Positions 47,688 to 58,440 of a stretch of 64,000 nt of DNA are shown piece after piece. Source of the DNA: Henricia sp. BOLD:AAB3569 (Eukaryota; Echinodermata; Asteroidea; Spinulosida; Echinasteridae). The stretch is from contig JBBELK010000482.1 in assembly GCA_037783545.1 (NCBI GenBank), positions 992,001-1,056,000 of the forward strand, given 5' to 3'. Positions within the stretch are counted from its first letter, which is position 1; each line of letters opens with the position of its first letter. Position numbers and translations under genes: made by a program. A model generated the notes under the pieces. It had not been told where the DNA came from and did not search any database. It saw nothing but the letters and a program-made list of their open reading frames with translations.

Positions 47688-48236
47688 GGACGATGGAGAA
47701 TTTAGTTGAATTTCTCGATTTGCTGCTGGCTTAAGAGAACCACTGAGGACTTAGACCTGAAGAGATTCTTGCCAAAATTCAGCGTTGTAGTCTTTTAGAC
47801 AGTAAACATACCTTTTAGACAGTAAAGCGATACACAAATAGTAATGTTAGATTCTTGTATAGCGCACATATCTACCCTATACATGAGGGTAATCATGGCA
47901 CCGCTGCCATCAGGAAATCACCAGAATCATTTCGCTTCAACTAGGTGGCAAAAATATCTTGATAACATTGGGTGTTACAATAAGCATAAGTTAGATAACA
48001 TAATTAATAAATTAGTAAATTTATATCAAGCACATTTCATAACATGTTCACTTTCGCAGCGCATAGGCCGAGTTGCATGAAGCTTACAAGTTTCTTTCAC
48101 CTGATGTTCCCAACTTTTGTTTTTTTTTGTTTTTAAAAAAACCCCAATTTTCAGCACACCAAAGCTTTATGCAGTCATAGGCCTACTTAAAGCTGTTACA
48201 TTAATTTTCCTCAGAAACAAGTTCTACATTTGATCC

Positions 48237-48373
48237 AAGGCTCAGGCTCGTCAGCAATGTGCGCGCGCCAAATTCGTGCCACTAGATACGCAGCTCCATA
48301 GCAAAGGCATGAAGCTGTGTATTTCCTGGCACGAGTTTGGCACGCGCGCATTGCTGACGAGCCTGTGCCTTTA
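48237..48373. mobile_element. Foldback MITE, 'caggctcgtcagcaatg' family
   Basis: Arms 'ggctcaggctcgtcagcaat' and 'attgctgacgagcctgtgcc' with a core of about 70 bp. Absent from the equivalent position near 38580 in the left copy. Confidence 0.8.
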
Positions 48374-48771
48374 AACTTGTTCCTGAAGACAATTTGCATA
48401 CATAGGTGGGTGGGTGGTGCCATTAGCAGCCGACGGCCAGAGACACTGTTTATTTCCATTGTAAAATACATAATCATGAATACCTTAGACAGTTTACGCA
48501 TCCGTATAGACTGAAAGCACGTCCCCTGGCCAGTCTTAAATTCAGTGCACTAAAACAATGGTAAGATAATACAAATGTATGACAACACAATACCTTTTAG
48601 TATTGTCAACTTCATGTAGTATTTAAGGATACATAGACCAGACGACGGCCTTGTGTGATGACTTGAAAGCTTCTGTGCAGAAAATTTCACAAATAGGGTC
48701 GACACGTTAAATTTATGATGTTGAATTCAGCTTACAGATTATTACACAAAAGTGCAATGGGAAAACAAAAT

Positions 48772-49176
48772 GGTATTTTTTTCATATACATTGAACACGG
48801 ATTTGAGTAAATTTATATATTGGAATCGATAGCTTATTAAATTCTAAGATATACTTCCCACTGACGCTTCCGTCGCAAATGTTGCATTTCTGAGATAAAT
48901 AAATGATAAAATTACTGCATAAAGTAATGCACAAAATGACGCGGCGAGCGGTCTGTGCGTAAGCGCGACAACAGAGGGCGCTGCGCGCGCGTGTGAATGG
49001 TTATCTTGTGCACTAACTGAAGGCAATTTTTGAAGAAGAAAACGTGATTTTTCTACAGAAAAGCAACATTTGCGACAAAAGTGCAAGTGGGAAGTATATC
49101 TTAAAATTACATTATCTGTTGATTCCAGGAGATAATTTCCTTAAAATATTTGTTCAATGTATACGAAAAAAATACC
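48772..49176. mobile_element. 405-bp MITE, TIR 'ggtatttttttcgtatacat'-type, copy 1
   Basis: Arms of about 120 bp start 'ggtatttttttcatatacat' and end with the near-complement 'gtatacgaaaaaaatacc'. It is flanked by AACAAAAT and AACAAAAG. The uninterrupted site in the left duplicate (near 35803-35810, read on the minus strand) has AACAAAAG once, so the target duplication is 8 bp, as in hAT-type elements. The interior has 'acagagggcgctgcgcgcgc'. Confidence 0.88.
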
Positions 49177-49279
49177 AACAAAAGACGAAATGCAATGTAG
49201 ACGAAATGCAATGTATACCAAGCAACTAAAGAAACGCAAAATTTCAGTTTAATCAAAATCTGAATTTTTTTTCGTTATT

Positions 49280-49356
49280 AAAAGGCACAGGCTCGTCAGC
49301 AATGCGCGTGCGCCAAATTCATGCCACGAAATACGCTGACGAGCCTCTGTCTTTAA
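49280..49356. mobile_element. Shortened 'caggctcgtcagcaatg' MITE
   Basis: 'aaaggcacaggctcgtcagc' on the left and 'gctgacgagcctctgtcttt' on the right with almost no core. The left duplicate keeps a remnant (aaagacagaggcttgtcagc at 35720-35740), so it predates the duplication. Confidence 0.75.
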
Positions 49357-49777
49357 GTTGACATCAAAATATTCACTTAACAGCTTCATTACATATTGCT
49401 GCATGAAGCTTCCATGTGCTCAAAATTCCCACTCTCAAAAAGCAGCTTTAAACTTTAAAGATTTCTCAAGAAATGTTGTCAACTTACCATATCCATGTTC
49501 AGCGGTGTAAACCCCACAATCGTCAGATTCGTCGCAGACATAAAAATGACTGGAATGCAGTCACCACTACGGCACATGGCACTGAAAACAGAAACAATGA
49601 CGGTTAACATTTTGTCAGAAACATTTTGTAACACAAAGACAAAATGGATCAAGTACATATATTTCTTCTGTGATAAATGACAAACCTATTCGGAATTAAA
49701 AAGCCACAATAGTTCCAGCTATTGGTACTACAGATTGATACCAAAAACGGTTATCTCCGCGAAGCAAAAGGAATCAA

Positions 49778-52700
49778 TGCCTGTCGGCGCCGATGACCCC
49801 GGTCCTGGAAAAAAAGAAAGTCCTGAAATCTGCCAAAATGAGGTGGGGATATGCTAACTTTTCATTTAGGATTATTTCTAAGGCATTTTCGGAAGAGTCA
49901 ATTTTTTGTAAATTTTGTAAGGACCGTACCTGTCGGCGCCGATGAACCCGGTCCTGGAAAAAAAGAAAGTCCTGAAATCTGCCAAAATGAGTTGGGGATA
50001 TGCTAAATTTTCATTTAGGATTATTTCTAAGGCATTTTCGGAAGAGTCGATTTTTTGTAAATTTTGTAAGGACCGTACCTGTCGGCGCCGATGACCCCGG
50101 TCCTGGAAAAAAGGAAAGTCCTGAAATCTGCCAAAATGAGGTGGGGATATGCTAACTTTTCATTTAGGATTATTTTTAAGGCATTTTCGGAAGAGTCGAT
50201 TTTTTGTAAATTTTGTAAGGACCGGACCTGTCGGCGCCGATGACCTCGGTCCTGGTAAAAAAGGAAAGTCCTGAAATCTGCCAAAATGAGGTGGGGATAT
50301 GCTAACTTTTCATTTAGGATTATTTTTAAGGCATTTTCGGAAGAGTCGATTTTTTGTAAATTTTGTAAGGACCGGACCTGTCGGCGCCGATGACCTCGGT
50401 CCTGGTAAAAAAGAAAGTCCTGAAATCTGCCAAAATGAGTTGGGGATATGCTAAATTTTAATTAAGGATTATTTCTAAGGCATTTTCAGAAGAGTCTATT
50501 TTTTGAAAATTTTGTAAGGACCGTACCTGGCGGCGCCGATGAACCCGGTCCTGGAAAAAAAGAAAGTCCTGAAATCTGCCAAAATGAGGTGGGGATATGC
50601 TAACTTTTCATTTAGGATTATTTCTAAGGCATTTTCGGAAGAGTCGATTTTTTGTAAATTTTGTAAGGACCGTACCTGTCGGCGCCGATGACCCCGGTCC
50701 TGGAAAAAAAGAAAGTCCTGAAATCTGCCAAAATGAGTTGGGGATATGCTAAATTTTCATTTAGGATTATTTCTAAGGCATTTTCAGAAGACTCCTCTAT
50801 TTTTTGAAAATTTTGTAAGGACCGGACCTGTCGGCGCCGATGACCCCGGTCCTGGAAAAAAAGAAAGTCCTGAAATCTGCCAAAATGAGGTGGGGATATG
50901 CTAACTTTTCATTTAGGATTATTTCTAAGGCATTTTCGGAAGAGTCGATTTTTAAAAAATTTTGTCAGGACCGTACCTGTCGGCGCCGATGAACCTGGTC
51001 CTGGAAAAAAAGAAAGTCCTGAAATCTGCCAAAATGAGGTGGGGATATGCTAACTTTTCATTTAGGATTATTACTAAGGCATTTTCGGAAGAGTCAATTT
51101 TTTGTAAATTTTGTAAGGACCGGACCTGTCGGCGCCGATGAACCCGGTCCTGGAAAAAAAGAAAGTCCTGAAATCTGCCAAAATGAGTTGGGGATATGCT
51201 AAATTTTCATTTAGGATTATTTCTAAGGCATTTTCGGAAGAGTCGATTTTTTGTAAATTTTGTAAGGACCGTACCTGTCGGCGCCGATGACCCCGGTCCT
51301 GGAAAAAAGGAAAGTCCTGAAATCTGCCAAAATGAGGTGGGGATATGCTAACTTTTCATTTAGGATTATTTTTAAGGCATTTTCGGAAGAGTCGATTTTT
51401 TGTAAATTTTGTAAGGACCGGACCTGTCGGCGCCGATGACCTCGGTCCTGGTAAAAAAGAAAGTCCTGAAATCTGCCAAAATGAGTTGGGGATATGCTAC
51501 ATTTTCATTTAGGATTATTTCTAAGGCATTTTCGGAAGAGTCGATTTTTTGTAAATTTTGTAAGGACCGTACCTGTCGGCGCCGATGACCCCGGTCCTGG
51601 AAAAAAAGAAAGTCCTGAAATCTGCCAAAATGAGTTGGGGATATGCTAAATTTTCATTTAGGATTATTTCTAAGGCATTTTCAGAAGACTCCTCTATTTT
51701 TTGAAAATTTTGTAAGGACCGGACCTGTCGGCGCCGATGACCCCGGTCCTGGAAAAAAAGAAAGTCCTGAAATCTGCCAAAATGAGGTGGGGATATGCTA
51801 ACTTTTCATTTAGGATTATTTCTAAGGCATTTTCGGAAGAGTCGATTTTTTGTAAATTTTGTAAGGACCGGACCTGTCGGCGCCGATGAACCCGGTCCTG
51901 GAAAAAAGGAAAGTCCTGAAATCTGCCAAAATGAGGTGGGGATATGCTAACTTTTCATTTAGGATTATTTCTAAGGCATTTTCGGAAGAGTCGATTTTTT
52001 GTAAATTTTGTAAGGACCGGACCTGTCGGCGCCGATGACCCCGGTCCTGGTAAAAAAGAAAGTCCTGAAATCTGCCAAAATGAGTTGGGGATATGCTAAA
52101 TTTTAATTTAGGATTATTTCTAAGGCATTTTCAGAAGAGTCTATTTTTTGAAAATTTTGTAAGGACCGTACCTGGCGGCGCCGATGAACCCGGTCCTGGA
52201 AAAAAAGAAAGTCCTGAAATCTGCCAAAATGAGGTGGGGATATGCTAACTTTTCATTTAGGATTATTTCTAAGGCATTTTCGGAAGAGTCGATTTTTTGT
52301 AAATTTTGTAAGGACCGTACCTGTCGGCGCCGATGACCCCGGTCCTGGAAAAAAAGAAAGTCCTGAAATCTGCCAAAATGAGTTGGGGATATGCTAAATT
52401 TTCATTTAGGATTATTTCTAAGGCATTTTCAGAAGACTCCTCTATTTTTTGAAAATTTTGTAAGGACCGGACCTGTCGGCGCCGATGACCCCGGTCCTGG
52501 AAAAAAAGAAAGTCCTGAAATCTGCCAAAATGAGGTGGGGATATGCTAACTTTTCATTTAGGATTATTTCTAAGGCATTTTCGGAAGAGTCGATTTTTAA
52601 AAAATTTTGTCAGGACCGTACCTGTCGGCGCCGATGAACCCGGTCCTGGAAAAAAAGAAAGTCCTGAAATCTGCCAAAATGAGGTGGGGATATGCTAACT

Positions 52701-53515
52701 TTTCATTTAGGATTATTACTAAGGCATTTTCGGAAGAGTCAATTTTTTGTAAATTTTGTAAGGACCGGACCTGTCGGCGCCGATGAACCCGGTCCTGGAA
52801 AAAAAGAAAGTCCTGAAATCTGCCAAAATGAGTTGGGGATATGCTAAATTTTCATTTAGGATTATTTCTAAGGCATTTTCGGAAGAGTCGATTTTTTGTA
52901 AATTTTGTAAGGACCGTACCTGTCGGCGCCGATGACCCCGGTCCTGGAAAAAAGGAAAGTCCTGAAATCTGCCAAAATGAGGTGGGGATATGCTAACTTT
53001 TCATTTAGGATTATTTTTAAGGCATTTTCGGAAGAGTCGATTTTTTGTAAATTTTGTAAGGACCGGACCTGTCGGCGCCGATGACCTCGGTCCTGGTAAA
53101 AAAGAAAGTCCTGAAATCTGCCAAAATGAGTTGGGGATATGCTACATTTTCATTTAGGATTATTTCTAAGGCATTTTCGGAAGAGTCGATTTTTTGTAAA
53201 TTTTGTAAGGACCGTACCTGTCGGCGCCGATGACCCCGGTCCTGGAAAAAAAGAAAGTCCTGAAATCTGCCAAAATGAGTTGGGGATATGCTAAATTTTC
53301 ATTTAGGATTATTTCTAAGGCATTTTCAGAAGACTCCTCTATTTTTTGAAAATTTTGTAAGGACCGGACCTGTCGGCGCCGATGACCCCGGTCCTGGAAA
53401 AAAAGAAAGTCCTGAAATCTGCCAAAATGAGGTGGGGATATGCTAAATTTTAATTTAGGATTATTTCTAAGGCATTTTCAGAAGAGTCTATTTTTTGTAA
53501 ATTTTGTAAGGATAT
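49778..53515 (+). repeat. 149-bp satellite, about 25 monomers, with an 11-mer higher-order repeat
   Basis: Monomers of 149-152 bp run 'cctgtcggcgccgatgaccc' - 'cggtcctgg' - 'gaaagtcctgaaatctgcca' - 'ggggatatgctaa' - 'ggattatttctaaggcattt' - 'gtaaggaccg'. Diagnostic variants recur exactly 1645 bp apart: 'cctggcggcgcc' at 50526/52171, 'gactcctct' at 50790/52435 and 51690/53335, and 'tttttaaaaaattttgtcagg' at 50950/52595. The array interrupts the pseudogene at a place that is uninterrupted in the left copy (near 35285). Confidence 0.96.
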
Positions 53516-53789
53516 GCTACACTAACTCATCTAGAATTTGTCACAATCAAGGTGTTAAAAGAGGTGGTATGAGGAGATTTGAAGAGAAAAACATTGTATC
53601 TCACCTTGGTTGTAGGTGATTGAAAGATGAAAGACGTTCTCAAGGAAACCCTCTCTTTGGTAAAAGCCTGATGTCATCAATCTAGTTGATTCCCTTGCAG
53701 AAAATAGGAGCTCTCCCTGTTTGGGAAGAAGGAGAAATTGTTACTGTAAATTGACACAATTTGTTGTATCCAGATGAGAGGACATTATA

Positions 53790-54110
53790 CTGCAAACCCT
53801 TTTTTGACTGTTTTTCTCAAAAGTTAGACGAAGTACGAAGCTGACTTTTACTCGATTGGTTTGAATCATGCATATCTTCGCACGCAGACCGTGGTTCAGG
53901 GCGAAGTGGTTCAGGGCGAAGTAGTTCAGGGCGAAGTGGTTCAGGGTTAAGTGGTTTTTGGGCGAAATGACTGCAAACCCTTTTTGTCTGTTTTCTCAAA
54001 AGTTAGTCGAAGTACGGAGCTGGTTTTTGCTCAGGTTGGTTTTAATCATGCATATCTTCAATTACACAGGAGGATAAAACTATTTGTAACAGTTTACCAA
54101 TCATGTATTA
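53790..54110. mobile_element. Partial copy of the 'ttaaagRcagtatacatgat' MITE
   Basis: Contains two copies of 'ctgcaaacccttttt(tt)g' with 'cttttgaga'-type ends and several 'ggttcagggcgaagt' units, ending 'gtttaccaatcatgtatta'. It marks one edge of the inverted duplicate. Confidence 0.75.
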
Positions 54111-54430
54111 CTTAGGCCAAACAACACTTCAGTTCATGCATTTGCGTGTTGTTTCTTTGAAACTCACTATTAACAATATTAAACATGTTCATGTACAAGT
54201 GTAGAAAATGTTATGTTCGTTGGAAATTATGTTCGTTGGAAATTATTGCAAATAGTGCTCATTTAAAATTATAAACTTGAAAATTGGCAATAAAAAGTTT
54301 GTGGTTGGCAATTTGGCCTTAAAAATTCCAGGTAAACACACCGTAAACACACCATTTATTTTGTTTGGCCTTATACTATCTTGAAAAACTTGGAATTCTT
54401 CTGAGTTGTCCTATAGTTGCAAGAGGGCTT
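54111..54430. other. Sequence unique to the right copy, no gene seen
   Basis: AT-rich sequence with no counterpart noticed at 33-39 kb and no repeat recognised beyond a short duplication of 'ttatgttcgttggaaatta'. Confidence 0.5.
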
Positions 54431-54585
54431 GTAAATTGTTTCCCAAAATAATCAAACATGCTAAATTCACATTTCCTCACCGGATTCACATTTTTAAATT
54501 ATTAATTAAGTCACTGTCAATTATTATTGTCAAGCCGTAAGAAACAATTTTCAATTATAATAATTTGTGTATACAGAAAAAAATA

Positions 54586-54992
54586 GGATTTTTTTTCGTA
54601 TACATTGAACACGGATTTGGGTAAATTTATATATTGGAATCGATAGCTTATTCAATTCTAAGATACTTCCCACTGACACTTCCGTCGCAAGTGTTGCATT
54701 TCTGAGATAAATAAATGATAAAATTACTGCATAAAGTAATGCACAAAATGACGTGGCGAGCGGTCAACGTAAGCGCGACAACAGAGGGCGCTGCACGCGC
54801 GCATGAATGGTTATCTTGTGCACTATTACTGAAGGCATTTTTTGAAAAAGAAAACGTGATTTTTCTACAGATAAGCAACATTTGCGACAAAAGTGCAAGT
54901 GGGAAGTAGGCCTATCTTAAAATTACATTATGTGTTGATTCCAGGAGGTAATTTCCTTAAGATCTTTGTTGAATGTATACGAAAAAAATACC
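54586..54992. mobile_element. 407-bp MITE, same family as 48772-49176
   Basis: Nearly the same length and interior as the copy at 48772. It lies inside the duplicate of aminotransferase intron 1. The original at 33525-33535 reads 'atacagaataaaatgactat' without it, so this too inserted after the duplication. Confidence 0.88.
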
Positions 54993-55069
54993 ATAAAATA
55001 ACTATGAAATCAAGCAAAGTATCCAAACCAATTATCCAGCTCCACCATGTACTAAAATCCACCGCATTC

Positions 55070-55505
55070 AACCATGCCCGGCCTGGCCCGCCGACGGTCA
55101 GTTGCTGGTTCACATGTTATGATGTTGCTGGCCGAGTTCCTGGACTTGAAGTCAAGCTTTCTGCAAACTGGCCGGAATCTTCGATTTCCAGACGTCTCTT
55201 TTTGATTGGTATACAGTCTGCCATGGCCTTCTTAGTCAGGAATAAACTGTGCACGGTAGAGGTGGATATTTGTGAGCAGAGAAGTGATTTAAACCGATTT
55301 TTCGTCAAATTTTGTACTAGCTGGAATATCAACCGATTGAATCTGCATTTTAGATTAATCGGACACTTCGAGTTCGATTCCGTTGCTCGCGACAAATCAG
55401 TAGACCAGACTACTAATCATGTTCAATGCACAGAAGAGGCACGTGAATGGTCCGGGCTGCGACTTTCGTTTACTGCTGTTTTACCACATGATCTATCCGT
55501 TTGAA
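55070..55505 (-). pseudogene. Diverged third copy of aminotransferase exon 1 and promoter
   Basis: From the ATG-proximal region to GQFAE it matches 33680-34034 with scattered substitutions and a loss of about 27 bp that removes the first ATG and the codons just after it. Beyond GQFAE the frame differs and the PGPD-coding part and the donor are broken. No exon 2 of the aminotransferase follows, so it is non-functional. Confidence 0.75.
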
Positions 55506-55697
55506 AATAATGTGTGGGTAAGGGGCGTAACGCATGAGACTGGGAGGATGTGATTTGCATTACACAGTACATTTTTATGTACAAGAACATTTTTTACATA
55601 AAAGCATTAAAGAAGAAAGAAAATATATTTGTATGTGTTTTGAGTACGTATGTTGTTGAAGTTGTTCGATAAAAGAGAGAGGAAAAAAACAACTTTA

Positions 55698-55770
55698 TGG
55701 TCAGTGTGGGGCTCGAACCCACGACCCTCGCGTTATTAGCACGATGCTCTGCCGACTGAGCTAACCGACC
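55698..55770 (-). tRNA. tRNA-Ile (anticodon AAT)
   Basis: A complete cloverleaf with all stems paired: acceptor ggtcggt/actgacc with one G-T pair; D arm gctc/gagc; anticodon stem tcgtg/cgcga with loop CTAATAA; T arm gtggg-ttcgagc-cccac. The discriminator base is A. No CCA is encoded, as expected in eukaryotes. A run of seven Ts on the transcribed strand (plus 55683-55689) 9 bases downstream is the Pol III terminator. There is no intron. Confidence 0.93.
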
Positions 55771-55997
55771 ACGACATGTGCAACTGGAATTAATTTAGAT
55801 ATGTACATTTAATGGACAATTTTAACAAAACTTTTATTTAATTGTCGTATTTACAACTTAATATATCATTTTTTACGATGAAGCCATACAAAATAACTGA
55901 AATTATTCCCCCCTTCTATGCAGCACATATTTGCAAACTTGCAGAGAAAAGTCTCAAATAGACTGGTTTCTAGTCAACATATTCCACAATATTCATT

Positions 55998-56442
55998 ATC
56001 GTATAGATCACGTTCACAGACGCCATCTTCGTAGGAAGAAATGCTACTGCGTATTAAACGCTATCAAGTACGCGCACGCACACGCTGGAACATGTTCCAA
56101 ACACGCGCGTGTGTTGTTCGAAATACGGCGCAATCGATGCGCGTCAACCAAAAATACGCTCAAAATCATGATGTGTTGTAGGAAGTGACGTCATTTGAAC
56201 GTGATCAATTGATCACGTTCAAATGACGTCACTTCCTACAACACGTGTACAAATTGCCACGTGCATCATGATTTTGAGCGTATTTTTTGGTGACGCGCAT
56301 CGATTGCGCCGTATTTCGAACAACACACGCGCGTGTTTGGAACATGTTCCAGCGTGTGCGTGCGCGTACTTTATGGCGTTTAATACGCAGTAGCCTTTTT
56401 TCCTACGAAGATGGCGTCTGTGAACGTGATCTAATCGTATGT
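55998..56442. mobile_element. About 440-bp near-perfect palindrome
   Basis: Arms meet at 56208/56209 within 'gtgatcaattgatcac' with no loop. Each arm carries, from the outside, 'gatcacgttcacagacgcca', 'gcgcacgcacacgctggaac', 'atgttccaaacacgcgcgtg', 'ttcgaaatacggcgcaatcg' and 'gaagtgacgtcatttgaacg'. The right arm has about 20 extra bases near 56240-56265. No coding capacity. Likely a foldback element. Confidence 0.9.
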
Positions 56443-56880
56443 GGAAGATAGGGTCCGGAAACTAGTCTATGGCAAGACTAGTTCGTGTACGTTGCCAACT
56501 CGACTCGAACCAACCACCAACTCGACCGTTTATACCATACTCGACTTATGTGCATCCATATAATAGATTAAATGTGTCATTTTTATCAAACCACTTACCT
56601 ATAGTGTTTCTCTTGATCTTTTTCTTTAGATTGACTAGATTATTTTTGTGAAAAGAGGGCAGGGTTTTGATTTTTGAGGGAAATTGTGGAGTGAAAACAG
56701 GAATAACTGCCTTAAGTTTTAACAAATTCAAGATGGCCTTTTATGCTCAATGAGCATGAAAGGCCGTTTTTGATTGGCTGAGAATGGTTTCACTTTAATA
56801 CCCGGTCTCTGATTGGTCAATGAGTGGGAGTTTTTTACAACATGAAACAGCAGCAGGCCAAATTCAAGTGAGTTTTTCTT
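56443..56880. other. No gene seen
   Basis: Short frames only. 56735-56825 holds 'ggccttttatgctcaatgag' and 'ctcaatgagcatgaaaggcc' in inverted orientation, a small hairpin element, and two 'tgattggct/tgattggtc' CCAAT-type sites. Confidence 0.45.
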
Positions 56881-56883
56881 ACC

Positions 56884-57250
56884 AAATATTATTATTATTA
56901 TTATTATTATTTCTTTTTTAGTATTCATACCAAGGATTCCTCAATTAATAGTGCTCATTGCACTGTCACTCGGAAGCGTGAGGAAACCCATGAAGAATTA
57001 GAATTTGGAATGGCCAGAGACACCGGGGAATCCCCTTGCTCTTTACGAAAGAATGCTCTGGGATCTTTAGAGTGCGTTACCATTACCTAACACACTGGAC
57101 CAACGGCTTTACATCCCTTCCGAAGGATGGAGCAAGTGTGGTTGAGTGCCTTGCCCAAGGGCACAGGTACCGCAGCCGGGAGGAGGTTCGAACCCGCAAT
57201 CCCAAGTTTTCACCCATGATTGCGAGTCGATGGCCCTAACCACTCGGCCA
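56884..57250 (-). mobile_element. tRNA-Ser/Leu-derived SINE, copy 1
   Basis: On the minus strand, the head has box A 'tggccgagtggttaggg' and box B 'gggttcgaacc', with a long variable arm of class II tRNA type. The body follows (tccttcggaagggatgtaaa; gttaggtaatggtaacgcac), and the tail is (AAT)n at 56887-56910. About 7 extra bases (ggaggag) sit in the T-arm region. Confidence 0.8.
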
Positions 57251-57251
57251 A

Positions 57252-57345
57252 CCACTAAACCGTTCAACAATATGTGCAACCATGCATGTCCTCAAGGAAC
57301 AAAGAAACTGCCCTACGAAATGGCGGCTATTCGATACGGACTAAA
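57252..57345. mobile_element. Right half of a 'ctatagacc' MITE
   Basis: 'aacaaagaaactgccctacg' and 'ggctattcgatacgg' match the right half of 2763-2911. It directly abuts the SINE head, so it is probably the remainder of a MITE that received the SINE. Confidence 0.6.
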
Positions 57346-57527
57346 AGTGAAGGTGTCTGCGTCTACTAACACCGGCACCTCTTAAAAAGTTGAAAGCACG
57401 TGTACATACAACAGCCGTTGGCATGCGCTTGAGCAGACGGCTGTTATGTTTCATGTGGCGCAATTGTGATTGGATACCGAGCGCAGTTCTCCGGTACTGG
57501 GATGGCTAAAATAGTTGTAATGCCATG

Positions 57528-57740
57528 GGGCCAATTTCATAAAGCTGTCAAGCAAAAAAATGTGCCTAATCAAAAAATTGTTTCCTTTATAAAAATGGGT
57601 TAATGGTTGAAATTGCATGTCAACTTGTGTTTTTCACAAGAAAATCTGCTGTTCTTGCTAAAAACACGACATGCAATTTTGACTAGTATTATTAACCAAT
57701 TTTTATAAAGCAAACAAATTTTTATGAAATTGGCCCATGG
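57528..57740. mobile_element. MITE, TIR 'ggccaatttcataaa'
   Basis: 'atggggccaatttcataaag' and 'ttttatgaaattggcccatg' with an inner second stem ('gcatgtc' arms) around 57620-57680. Confidence 0.8.
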
Positions 57741-57747
57741 TCACATC

Positions 57748-57932
57748 AATAGACTACTAAAGTGTGACGTCAGTTGCCATGGTTATTGGGTCTAAACATT
57801 CGCTGGTAATCTGAAACGTCCATTGGTATAGCGAAGGAAAACAGCTAGTTCACTGGTTTTAGTGTAGACCCAAAAAACCATGGCAACACACAAAGGGTGA
57901 CGTTTTCACTTTAGTAGTATATTGAATAAGAA
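57748..57932. mobile_element. MITE, TIR 'agactactaaagtg'
   Basis: 'aatagactactaaagtgtga' on the left and 'cgttttcactttagtagtat' on the right. Both arms carry 'gttgccatggtt(a/t)ttgggtct'. Single ends occur at 18315 and 63678. Confidence 0.75.
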
Positions 57933-58030
57933 AGCCTTGCGCCCCCAACATGGCTGCCGGTTGAAATGCTCTATATTATATAAACATATTTATGACAAAA
58001 ATCAAAATTGTGTTCACTCTTCTTGTCTAG

Positions 58031-58440
58031 TATAGACCGTATAGCGAATAGCTATTATTATTATTATTTTTTCTTTCTGGTATCCATACCAAGGATTCCT
58101 CAATAGTGCTCATTGCACTGTCGCTCGTAAGCGCGAGGAAACCCATGAAGAATTCGAATTAGAAATGGCCAGAGACACCGGGGAATCCCCTTGCTCTTCA
58201 CGAAAGAATGCTCTAGGATCTTTAGAGTGCGTTACCATTACCTAACACACTGGACCAACGGCTTTACATCCCTTCCGAAGGATGAAGCAAGTGTGGTCGA
58301 GTGCCTTGCCCAAGGGCACAGGTACCGCAGCCGGATTCGAACCCGCAACCCCAAGTTTTCACCCATGATTGCGAGTCAATGGCCCTAACCACTCGACCAC
58401 GGTACCACAGCTGCCATTTTGTAGGGCAGTAAGAAGGGGA
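58031..58440. mobile_element. SINE copy 2 nested in a 'ctatagacc' MITE
   Basis: MITE left end 58031-58053 (tatagaccgtatagcgaatagct). The SINE (minus strand, tail (AAT)n at 58054-58067, tRNA-like head to 58406) follows. The MITE resumes at 58407 with 'gctgccattttgtagggcag'. AGCT flanks the SINE on both sides, consistent with a short target duplication. The SINE is about 90% like 56884-57250. Confidence 0.8.

Larger units (their letters stand above)
48594..53716 (-). pseudogene. Duplicate of the unknown gene, broken
   Basis: Exon copies on the minus strand: 53605-53716 (exon 2), 49686-49718 (exon 3), 49488-49581 (exon 4), 48594-48672 (exon 5). Splice sites are kept. The exon 3 copy has gained 2 bp (a T/A-rich stretch after GGC), which shifts the frame into a TAA. 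The exon 5 copy has lost 3 bp, and the last exon is missing with the deleted 36-38 kb equivalent. The 149-bp array separates exon 2 from exon 3. It is therefore a pseudogene unless rescued by different splicing. Confidence 0.6.
47060..55510. repeat. Right copy of the central segmental duplication
   Basis: Inverted matches: 47690-48010 to 38840-39150; 48060-48545 to 38400-38770; 48545-48770 to 35800-36040; 49180-49775 to 35280-35800; 53516-53780 to 35030-35285. Direct match: 54430-55510 to 33400-34075. Compared with the left copy it lacks the equivalent of 36040-38400 and has gained two MITEs and the 149-bp array. Confidence 0.9.

Noticed and set aside
55117-55504. Open frames in the third exon 1 copy as a gene
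   Set aside because: The first ATG, PGPD segment and donor are lost; the plus-strand 203-codon frame is antisense shadow.
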